From contig CAXHKU010000939.1 in the NCBI GenBank assembly GCA_964017125.1, positions 62,001-126,000 on the forward strand: 64,000 nt of DNA. Reading direction: 5' to 3'. Shown here in pieces: positions 50,051-61,040 of this stretch. The notes under the pieces are model-generated. The model searched no databases. It saw only the letters and a list, made by a program, of their open reading frames with translations, and had not been told where the DNA came from. Origin of the DNA: Flabesymbios commensalis. Taxonomy: Eukaryota; Annelida; Polychaeta; Terebellida; Flabelligeridae. The number at the start of each line of letters is the position of its first letter. Positions within the stretch are counted from its first letter, which is position 1. Made by a program: the position numbers and the translations under genes.

Positions 50051-52570
50051 AAAAATGTGTGCACAAAAAAAAATCCGTTAAGAAAAATAGTGCACAAAAA
50101 AATCCGCTAAAAAAAATAATTCACAAAAAAAATCTACGAAAAAAATAGTGCAAAAAAAAAGAATCCGCGAAAAAAATGTGCACAAAAAAAAGAGCGAAAA
50201 AAATAGTGCACAAAAATCATTCGCGGAAAAAATTGTGCCCTACAAAAAACTGCGAAAAAAAAGTGCACAAAAAAAAAATCCGCGAGAAAATGCACAAAAT
50301 AAATCCGCGAAAAAAAATAGTGCACAAAAAAAAACAAGAAAAAAATTAGTGCAGAAAATTTAACCTCGAAAAAAAACTGCACAAAAAAAAATTTGCTAAA
50401 AAAATAGTGCACAAAAAAAATCTCCGAAAAAAATTTGCACAAAATTCAGCCGTAAAAAAAAAAAGTGCACAAAAAAAAATCCGCAAAAAATAATTTTGCA
50501 CAAAATTCATCCGCAAAAAAAATAGTGCACAAAAAAATCTGCGAAAAAAATAGTGCACAAAAAAAAATCCGCTAGAAAAATTAGTGCACAAAAATCCGCG
50601 TAAAAAAAACATGCACGAAAAAAAATCCGCGTAAAAATGTGTGCACAAAAAAAAATTCGTTAAGAAAAATAGTGCACAAAAAAATTCAAGAAAAATAGTG
50701 CACAAAAAAATCATGAAAAAAATTAATGCACAAAAAACCCACGAAAAATAATCCGCGAAAAAAAGTTCACAAAATTCATCCACGAAAAAAAAAGTGCACA
50801 AAAAAATCCGCGAAAAAAAATGTACACGAAATTCATCAGCATAAAAAAATAGTGCACAAAAAAGAATTCAAGAAAAATAGTGCACAACAAAATCATCAAA
50901 AAAATTAGTGTACAGAATTCATCCGCAAAAAAATTTACTGCACAAAAAAAATTCGCTAAAAAAAATAGTTGGAAAAAAAACCCGCGAAAAAAAATCCGTG
51001 AAAAAAATAGTGCACAAAATTTATACACGAAAAAAAAACAATGCATAAAAAAATCCGTGAAAAAAAAAAAAATTCTGCGCAAAATTTATCCGCGAAAAAA
51101 AAGAAATAATAATGCAAAAAAAAAATTAAGAAAAAAATAGTGCACAAAATTCATTCGCGAAAAAAAAAGGCACAAAAAAATCCACGAAAAAAAAGAGCAC
51201 AAAAAAAAATCCGCTAAAAAAATTAGTGCACAAAAAATCCGCGTAAAAAAATCATGCACGAAAAAAAATCCGCGTAGAAATGTGTGCACAAAAAAAATCC
51301 GTTAAGAAAAATAGTGCACAAAAAAAATCTACGACAAAAATAATGCAAAAAAAAAAAATCCGCAAAAAAAATGTGCACAAAAAAAAAATAGCGAAAAAAA
51401 TAGTGCACAAAAATCATTCGTGGAAAAAATTGTGCCCTAAAAAAAATCCGCGAAAAAAAAAGTGCACAAAAAAAAATCCGCGAGAAAAAAAGTGCACAAA
51501 ATTAATCCGCGAAAAAAAATAGTGCACAAAAAATACAAGAAAAAAATTAGTGCAGAAAATTTAAACTCGAAAATAAACTGCACAAGAAAAAATTCGCTAA
51601 AAAAATAGTGCACAAAAAAATCTCCGAAAAAAATTTGCACAAAATTCAGCCGTAAAAAAAAATAGTGCACAAAAGAAAATCCGCAAAAAATAATTTTGCA
51701 CAAAATTCATCCGCAAAAAAAAAGTGCACAAAAAAATCTGCGAAAAAAATAGTGCACAAAAAAAAATCCGCTAAAAAAATTAGTGCACAAAAATCCGCGT
51801 AAAAAAAACATGCACGAAAAAAAAATCCGCGTAAAAATGTGTGCACAAAAAAAAATTCGTTAAGAAAAATAGTGCACAAAAAAATTCAAGAAAAATAGTG
51901 CACAAAAAAATCATGAAAAAAATTAATGCACAAAAAACCCACGAAAAAAAATCCGCGAAAAAAAAGTTCACAAAATTCATCCACGAAAAAAAAAGTGCAC
52001 AAAAAAATCCGCGAAAAAAAATGTACACGAAATTCATCAGCATAAAAAAATAGTGCACAAAAAAGAATTCAAGAAAAATAGTGCACAAAAAAATCATCAA
52101 AAAAATTAGTGTACAGAATTCATCCGCAAAAAAATTTACTGCACAAAAAAAATCGCTACAAAAAATAGTTGGAAAAAAAAACCCGTGAAAAAAAATCCGT
52201 GAAAAAAATAGTGCACAAAATTTATACACGAAAAAAAAACAATGCACAAAAAAAATCCGTGAAAAAAAAAAAATTCTGCGCAAAATTTATCCGCGAAAAA
52301 AAAAAAAAAATAATGCCAAAAAAAAATTAAGAAAAAAATAGTGCACAAAATTCATCCGCGAAAAAAATAAGGCACAAAAAAATCCACGAAAAAAAAGAGC
52401 ACAAAAAAAAATCTGCTAAAAAAATTAGTGCACAAAAAATCCGCGTAAAAAAATCATGCACGAAAAAAAAATAGCGAAATAAATAGTGCACAAAAATCAT
52501 TCGTGGAAAAAATTGTGCCCTAAAAAAAATAGTACACAAAAAAGAATTCAAGAAAAATAGTGCACAAAAA
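50050..52570. repeat. ~1.2 kb HOR units
   Basis: Markers repeat at about 1197-1204 bp: AATCATTCG (50,214 and 51,411), TGTGTGCAC before TTCGTTAAG (50,639 and 51,839), and CATCAAAAAAATTAGTGTAC (about 50,893 and 52,097). A third, partial repeat of the last marker is at about 52,574. No gene is seen. Confidence 0.78.
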
Positions 52571-52857
52571 AATCATCAAAAAAATTAGTGTACAGAATTC
52601 ATCCGCACAAAAAATTTACTGCACAAAAAAAATTCGCTAAAAAAAATAGTTGGAAAAAAAACCCGCGAAAAAAAATCCGTGAAAAAAATAGTGCACAAAA
52701 TTTATACACGAAAAAAAAACAATGCATAAAAAAATCCGTGAAAAAAAAAAAATTCTGCTTAAAATTTATCCGCAAAAAAAAAAAAAATAATGCCAAAAAA
52801 AATTAAGAAAAAAATAGTGCACAAAATTCATCCGCGAAAAAAAAAGGCACAAAAAAA

Positions 52858-53089
52858 TCCACGAAAAAAAAGAGCACAAAAAAAAATCCGCTCAAAAAAT
52901 TAGTGCACAAAAAATCCGCGTAAAAAAATTATGCACGAAAAAAAAATAGCGAAAAAAATAGTGCACAAAAAAATCCACGAAAAAAAAGAGCACAAAAAAA
53001 AATCCGCTAAAAAAATTAGTGCACAAAAAATCCGCGTAAAAAAATTATGCACGAAAAAAAAATAGCGAAAAAAATAGTGCACAAAAATC
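52858..53089. repeat. 116 bp tandem duplication (two copies)
   Basis: The copies are 52,858-52,973 and 52,974-53,089. Each has TCCACGAAAAAAAAGAGCAC, then a GCTAAAAAA/GCTCAAAAA variant, GCGTAAAAAAATTATGCACG and AATAGCGAAAAAAATAG. They differ by one visible substitution. The length is four monomers of 29 bp, a unit-register duplication. Confidence 0.87.
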
Positions 53090-54200
53090 ATTCGTGGAAA
53101 AAATTGTGCCCTAAAAAAAATCTGCGAAAAAAATAGTGCAAAAAAAAAAATCCGCGAAAAAAAAAGTGCACAAAAAAAAATCCGCGAGAAAGAAAGTGCA
53201 CAAAATTAATCCGCGAAAAAAAAATAGTGCACAAAAAAAAAACAAGAAAAAAATTAGTGCACAAAATTTAACCTCGAAAAAAAAATGCACAAGAAAAAAT
53301 TCGCTAAAAAAATAGTGCACAAAAAAATCTCCGAAAAAAATTTGCACAAAATTCAGCCGTAAAAAAAAATAGTGCACAAAAGAAAATCCACAAAAAGAAC
53401 ATTTTGCACAAAATTCATACGCGAAAAAAATAGTGCACAAAAAAATCTACGAAAAAAATAGTGCACAAAAATCCGCGTTAAAAAATCATGCACGAAAAAA
53501 AAATCCGCGTAAAAATGTGTGCACAAAAAAAAAATTCGCTAAAAAACAATTTTGCACAAAATTCATCCGCAAAAAAAAAAAAAAAAAAATCCGCGAGAAA
53601 AAGAGAGCATAAAAAAAAAATAAGCGAAAAAAATAGTGTACAAAAATCATTCGTGGAAAAAATTGTGCCCTAAAAAAAATCTGCGAAAAAAATAGTGCAA
53701 AAAAAAAATCCGCGAAAAAAAAGTGCACAAAAAAAAATCCGCGAGAAAGAAAGTGCACAAAATTAATCCGCGAAAAAAAAATAGTGCACAAAAAAAAAAC
53801 AAGAAAAAAATTAGTGCAGAAAATTTAACCTCGAAAAAAAAATGCACAAGAAAAAATTCGCTAAAAAAATAGTGCACAAAAAAATCTCCGAAAAAAATTT
53901 GCACAAAATTCAGCCGTAAAAAAAAATAGTGCACAAAAGAAAATCCGCAAAAAGAAAATTTTGCACAAAATTCATACGCGAAAAAAATAGCGCACAAAAA
54001 AATCTACGAAAAAAATAGTGCACAAAAAAAATCCGCTATAAAAATTAGTGCACAAAATCCGCGTAAAAAAATCATGCACGAAAAAAAAATCCGCGTAAAA
54101 ATGTGCAAAAAAAAAAATTCGCTAAAAAAATAGTGTACAAAAAAATCTCCGAAAAAAATTTGCATAAAATTCAGCCGTAAAAAAAATAATGCACAAAAAA
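53087..54200. repeat. ~557 bp tandem duplication
   Basis: ATCATTCGTGG monomers lie at 53,087 and 53,646 (559 bp), and the GTACAAAA/GCGCACAAAA ends and AGAAAATCCRCAAAAAG monomers repeat at about 557 bp. The copies differ in small ways, for example ACATTTTGC versus AAATTTTGC. A run of 19 or so A's precedes ATCCGCGAG at about 53,570 between the copies. Confidence 0.75.
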
Positions 54201-55480
54201 AAATTCGCAAAAAACAATTTGCACAAAATTCATAAGCAAAAAAAAAAAAAAAATAAATCCGCGAGAAAGCATAAAAAAAAAATTAGCGAAAAAAATAGTG
54301 TACAAAATTCATCCGCGAAAAAAATTGTGCCCCAAAGAAAATCCGCGAAAAAAAATAGTGCAAAAAATAAAATCCGCGAAAAAAAAGTGCACAAAAAAAA
54401 AATCTGCGTGAAAAAAAGTGCACAAAATTCATCCGCGAAAAAAAAAGAGTGCAAAAAAAAATCAAGAAAAAAATTAGTGCACAAAATTCATCCGCGAAAA
54501 AATACTGCACAAAAAAAATTCGCTAAAAAAATAGTGCAGAAAAAAATCCGCAAAAAATAATTTTGCACAAAATTTATCCGCAAAAAAAAAAAAAAAAAAA
54601 AATCCGCGAGAAAAAAAAAGCACAAAAAAAAAATTACGAAAAAAATAGTGTACAAAATTCATCCGCGAAAAAAATTGTGCCCCAAAAAATCCGCGAAAAA
54701 AAATAGTGCAAAAAAAAAAATCCGCGAAAAAAAGGGCTTAAAAAAAAATCCGCGAGAAAAAAAGTGCACAAAATTCATCCGCGAAAAAAATTGTGCCCCA
54801 AAGAAAATCCGCGAAAAAAAAAAGTGCGAAAAAAAATTAAGAAAAAAATTAGTGCACAAAATTTATCTGCGAAAAAATACTGCACAAAAAAATATTCGCT
54901 AAAAAAAATAGTGCAGAAAAAAATCCGCAAAAAATAATTTTGCACAAAATTTATCCGCAAAAAAAAAAAAAAGAAAAATCCGCGAGAAAAAATAAGCACA
55001 AAAAAAAAAATTAGCAAAAAAAATAGTGTACAAAATTAATCCGCGAAAAAAATTGTGCCCCAAAAAATCAACGAAAAAAAATAATGCAAAAAAAAAATCC
55101 GCGAAAAAAAGTGCACAAAATTCATCCGCGAAAAAAATTGTGCCCCAAAGAAAATCCGCGAAAAAAAATAGTGCAAAAAAAAAATTCGCGAAAAAAAAAG
55201 TGCACAAAAAAAAAATCCGCGTGAAAAAAAGTGCACAAAATTCATCCGCGAATAAAAAATAGTGCACAAAAAAAATCAAGAGAAAAATTAGTTCACAGAA
55301 TTCATCTGCGAAAAAATACTGCACAAAAAAAAATTCGCTAAAAAAATAGTGCAGAAAAGAAATCTCCGAAAAAAATTTGCACAAAATTCAGCCGCGAAAA
55401 AAAATAGTGCACAAAAAAAATCCGCAAGAAATAATTTTGCACAAAATTTATCCGCGAAAAAAATAGTGAACAAAAAAAAT
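54200..55480. repeat. Short-module (~400 bp) family block, third occurrence
   Basis: TGTGCCCCAAAG monomers at about 54,327, 54,796 and 55,140 and a run of 21 A at 54,582-54,602 before TCCGCGAG match 41.1-42.98 kb. Spacings of 469 and 344 bp show unequal gain and loss of monomers. No gene is seen. Confidence 0.75.
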
Positions 55481-58000
55481 CTGCTAAAAAAAAAGTGCAC
55501 TAAATTCATGCACGAAAAAAAATAGTGCACAAAAAAAAATCCGCGGAAAAATTTTGTTAAACAAAATTCATCCGCGAAAAAAAAATAGTGCACAAAATTT
55601 TTTTTAAGAAAAATAATGCACCAAAAAATCATGAAAAAATTAGTGCACAGAATTCATCCGCCAAAAAATATACTTTCGCTAAGAAAATAGTTCGAAAAAA
55701 ATCTGCAAAAAAAATAGTACACAAAAAAATCCTCGAAAAAAATAGTGCACAAAAAAAATATCCGAAAAAAGTTTTGCACAAAATTCATCCGCGAAAAAAA
55801 TAGTGCACAAAAAAATTCGCAAAAAAAAAATTCAAGAAAAATAGTGCACAGAAAAATCATGAAAAAAAATCCGCAAAAAAATATACTTCACAAAAAAATT
55901 CGCGAAAAAAATAGTGCACAAAAAAATCAGCGAAAAAAATAGTGCACAAAATTCATCCACGAAAAAAAATAGTGCACAAAAAGAAAGCGCGACAAAAAAT
56001 GTACACAAAATTCATTCGCGTAAAAAAAATAGTGCACAAAAAAAATCAGCGAAAAAAATAATGCACAAAATTCATCCACGAAAAAAAATTGTGCACAAAA
56101 AAAATTCGCGAAAAAAAAATGTACACAAAATTCATCCGCGTAAAAAAAATAGTGCACAAAAAAAAAATTCAAGAAAAATAGTGCACAAAAAAATCATTAA
56201 AAAAATTAGTGCACAAAAAACCCACGAAAAAAAATCCACGAAAAAAAAGTGCGCAAAATTCATCCACGAGAAAAAATAGTGCACAAAAAAAAATCCGCGA
56301 AAAAAAAATGTACACGAAATTCATCAGCGTAAAAAAAAAGTGCACAAAAAAAATTCAAGAAAAATATTGCACAAAAAAAATCATGAAAAAAATTAGTGCA
56401 CAGAATTCATCTGCGGAAAAATACTGCACAAAAAAAATTCGCTAAAAAAATAGTGCAGAAAAAACATCTCCGAAAAAAATTTGCACAAAATTCAGCCGCG
56501 AAAAAAAATAGTGCACAAAAAAAATCCGCATGAAATAATTTTGCACAAAATTTATCCGCGAAAAAAATAGTGCACAAAAAAAAAATCCGCGGAAAAATTT
56601 TGTTAAACAAAATTCATCCGCGAAAAAAAAATAGTGCACAAAAAATTTTTTAAGAAAAATAATGCACCAAAAAATCATGAAAAAATTAGTGCACAGAATT
56701 CATCCGCCAAAAAATATACTTTCGCTAAGAAAATAGTTCGAACAAAAATCTGCAAAAAAAATAGTACACAAAAAAATCCTCGAAAAAAATAGTGCACAAA
56801 AAAAATATCCGAAAAAAGTTTTGCACAAAATTCATCCGCGAAAAAAATAGTGCACAAAAAAATTAGCAAAAAAAAAATTCAAGAAAAATAGTGCACAAAA
56901 AAATCATGAAAAAAATTAGTGCACAAAAAACCCACGAAAAAAAATCTGCAAAAAAATATACTTCACAAAAAAATTCGCTAAAAAAATTAGAAAAAAAATC
57001 CGCGAAAAAAAATCCGCGAAAAAAATAGTGCACAAAATTTATAAACGAAAAAAACAATGCAAAAAAAAAATCCGTAAAAAAAAATTTTGCGCAAAATTCA
57101 TTCGCGAAAAAAAAAAAAATACTGCAAAAAAAAAAAATTAGGAAAAAAATAATGCACAAAATTCATCCGCGTAAAAAATAAGGCACAAAAAAATTCACGA
57201 AAAAAAGAGTGCACAAAATTAGTGCACAAAAAATCCGCGTAAAAAAATCAAGCACGGAAAAATACGCGAAAAAAATAGTGCACAAAAAAAAAATTAGAGA
57301 AAAAAATAGTGCACAAAATTCATCCGCGAAAACAATTGTGCCCCAAAAAAAATCTGCGAAAAAAAATAGTGCAAAAAAAAATCCGCGAAAAAAAAGTGTA
57401 CAAAAAAGTAATCCGCGAAAAAAAATGAGCACAAAATTCATTCGCGATAAAAGAATAGTGCACAAAAAAAATCAAGAAAAAAATTAGTGCACAAAATTCA
57501 TCTGCGAAAAAATACTGCACAAAAAAAATTCGCGAAAAAAATAGTGCACAAAAAAATCAGCGAAAAAAATAGTGCACAAAATTCATCCACGAAAAAAAAT
57601 AGTGCACAAAAAGAAAGCGCGAAAAAAAATGTACACAAAATTCATCCGCGTAAAAAAAATAGTGCACAAAAAAAATCAGCGAAAAAAATAATGCACAAAA
57701 TTCATCCACGAAAAAAAATAGTGCACAAAAAAAAATCGCGAAAAAAAATGTACACAAAATTCATCCGCGTAAAAAAAATAGTGCACAAAAAAAAAATTCA
57801 AGAAAAATAGTGCACAAAAAAATCATAAAAAAAATTAGTGCACAAAAAACCCACGAAAAAAAATCCACGAAAAAAAGTGCACAAAATTCATCCACGAAAA
57901 AAAATAGTGCACAAAACAAAATCCGCGAAAAAAAAATGTACACGAAATTCATCAGCGTAAAAAAATAGTGCACAAAAAAAATTCAAGAAAAATAGTCCAC
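55480..58000. repeat. T-tract-bearing HOR family, copy 3, with ~1.04 kb internal repeat
   Basis: The marker TTTTGTTAAACAAAATTC lies at about 55,552 and 56,598 and the clip ATATACTTTCGCTAAG at about 55,671 and 56,712, giving an internal repeat near 1.04 kb. AGTGCACAAAAAGAAAGCGC monomers (about 55,980 and 57,610) repeat at about 1.63 kb. The order of markers resembles 43.0-44.1 kb. Confidence 0.76.
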
Positions 58001-61000
58001 AAAAAAATCATGAAAAAAATTAGTGCACAGAATTCATCCGCAAAAAAATATACTGCACAAAAAAAATTCGCTAAAAAAATAGTTACAAAAAAAATCCGCG
58101 AAAAAAAATCCGCGAAAAAAATAGTGCACAAAATGTATACACCAAAAAAAAACAATGCACAAAAAAAATCCGTAAAAAAAATTCTGCGCAAAATTCATCT
58201 GCGAAAAAAAAAAAAATAGTGCACAAAAAATCATGAAAAAATTAGTGCACAAAAACCCACGAAAATAAATCCGCGAGAAAAAAGTGCACAAAATTCATCC
58301 ACGAAAAAAAATAGTGCACAAAAAAAAATCCGCGAAAGAAATGTGTGCACAAAAAAAAAATCCGTTAAGAAAAATAGTGCACAAAAAATCCGCCAAAAAA
58401 AATAATTCACAAAAAAAAATGTACGAAAAAAGTAGTGCAAAAAAAAAAATCCGCGAAAAAAATAGTGCACAAAAAAAAAATTAGCGAAAAAAATAGTGCA
58501 CAAAATTTATCCGCAAAAAAAATTGTGCCCTAAAAAAATCTGCGAAAAAAAATCGCGCAAAAAAAAAATCCGCGAAAAAAAAGTGCACAAAAAAAAAATC
58601 CGCGAGAAAAAAAGTGCACAAAATTCATCCGCGAAAAAAAATTATGCACAAAAAAATCAAGAAAAAAATTAGTGTACAAAATTCATCTGCGAAAAATACA
58701 CAGCACAAAAAAAATTCGCAAAAAAAATAGTGCCTAAAAAAATCTCCGAAAAAAATTTGCACAAAATTCAGCTGCGAAAAAAAAATTGTGCACAAAAAAA
58801 ATCCGCAAAAAATAATTTTGCACAAAATTCATCCGTGAAAAAAATAGTGCACAAAAAAAATCTGCGAAAAAAATAGTGCACAGAATTCATCCACAAAAAA
58901 AAAGTGCACAAAGAAAAAAATCCGCGAAAAAAAAATTCTGCGCAAAATTCAACCGCAAAAAAAAAAAAAAATAGTGCAAAAAAAAAAATTAAGAAAAAAA
59001 TATTGCACAAAATTCATCCACGAAAAAAAAAATGCACAAAAAATCCGCTAAAAAAATTAGTGCACAAAAAATCCGCGTAAAAAAATCATGCACGAAAAAA
59101 AAATCCGCGTAAAAATGTGTGCACAAAAAAAAAATAGGTTAAGAAAAATGATGCACAAAAAAATCCGCAAAAAAAAATAATTCACAAAAAAAAATCTACG
59201 AAAAAAATAATGCAAAAAAAAAAAATCCGCGAAAAAAAATGTACACAAAAAAAAAAATTGCGAAAAAAATAGTGCACAAAAATCATTCGCAAAAAAAACT
59301 GTTTCCCAAAAAAAATCTGCGAAAGAAAAAGTACACAAAAAAAAAATCCGCGAGAAATAAAGTGCACAAAATTATCCCGCGAAAAAAAAAAGTGCACAAA
59401 AAAAAATTAAGAAAAAAATTAGTGCAAATAAAAAAAATCCGCGAAAAAAAAAAGTGCACAAAAAAAATCAAGAAAAAAATTAGTGCAGAAAATTTAACCG
59501 CGAAAAAACAATAGTGCACAAAAAAAATCATGAAAAAAATTAGTGCACAGAATTCATCCGCAAAAAAATATACTGCACAAAAAAAATTCGCTAAAAAAAT
59601 AGTTACAAAAAAAATCCGCGAAAAAAAATCCGCGAAAAAAATAGTGCACAAAATGTATACACCAAAAAAAAACAATGCACAAAAAAAATCCGTAAAAAAA
59701 ATTCTGCGCAAAATTCATCTGCGAAAAAAAAAAAAATAGTGCACAAAAAATCATGAAAAAATTAGTGCACAAAAACCCACGAAAATAAATCCGCGAGAAA
59801 AAAGTGCACAAAATTCATCCACGAAAAAAAATAGTGCACAAAAAAAAATCCGCGAAAGAAATGTGTGCACAAAAAAAAATCGGTTAAGAAAAATAGTGCA
59901 CAAAAAATCCGCCAAAAAAAATAATTCACAAAAAAAAATGTACGAAAAAAGTAGTGCAAAAAAAAAAATCCGCGAAAAAAATAGTGCACAAAAAAAAAAT
60001 TAGCGAAAAAAATAGTGCACAAAATTTATCCGCAAAAAAAATTGTGCCCTAAAAAAATCTGCGAAAAAAAATCGCGCAAAAAAAAAATCCGCGAAAAAAA
60101 AGTGCACAAAAAAAAAATCCGCGAGAAAAAAAGTGCACAAAATTCATCCGCGAAAAAAAATTATGCACAAAAAAATCAAGAAAAAAATTAGTGTACAAAA
60201 TTCATCTGCGAAAAATACACAGCACAAAAAAAATTCGCAAAAAAAATAGTGCCTAAAAAAATCTCCGAAAAAAATTTGCACAAAATTCAGCTGCGAAAAA
60301 AAAATTGTGCACAAAAAAAATCCGCAAAAAATAATTTTGCACAAAATTCATCCGTGAAAAAAATAGTGCACAAAAAAAATCTGCGAAAAAAATAGTGCAC
60401 AGAATTCATCCACAAAAAAAAAGTGCACAAAGAAAAAAATCCGCGAAAAGTTTATTCTGCGCAAAATTCAACCGCAAAAAAAAAAAAAAATAGTGCAAAA
60501 AAAAAAATTAAGAAAAAAATATTGCACAAAATTCATCCACGAAAAAAAAAATGCACAAAAAATCCGCTAAAAAAATTAGTGCACAAAAAATCCGCGTAAA
60601 AAAATCATGCACGAAAAAAAAATCCGCGTAAAAATGTGTGCACAAAAAAAAAATAGGTTAAGAAAAATGATGCACAAAAAAATCCGCCAAAAAAAATAAT
60701 TCACAAAAAAAAATCTACGAAAAAAATAATGCAAAAAAAAAAAATCCGCGAAAAAAAATGTACACAAAAAAAAAAATTGCGAAAAAAATAGTGCACAAAA
60801 ATCATTCGCAAAAAAAACTGTTTCCCAAAAAAAATCTGCGAAAGAAAAAGTACACAAAAAAAAAATCCGCGAGAAATAAAGTGCACAAAATTATCCCGCG
60901 AAAAAAAAAAGTGCACAAAAGAAAAATTAAGAAAAAAATTAGTGCAAATAAAAAAAATCCGCGAAAAAAAAAAGTGCACAAAAAAAATCAAGAAAAAAAT

Positions 61001-61040
61001 TAGTGCAGAAAATTTAACCGCGAAAAAACAATAGTGCACA
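58001..61040. repeat. 1520 bp tandem duplication, nearly identical copies
   Basis: The copies are 58,001-59,520 and 59,521-61,040. Both begin with AATCATGAAAAAAATTAGTG and both end with CGAAAAAACAATAGTGCACA, and offsets stay at 1519-1520 throughout. I saw only a few differences: TCCGTTAAG versus TCGGTTAAG (about 58,371 and 59,881), a CA/CC difference at about 59,169 and 60,687, AAAAAAAATTCTG versus AAGTTTATTCTG (about 60,448), and an A/G difference near 60,920. Such identity means a recent event. About 51 monomers. Confidence 0.92.
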
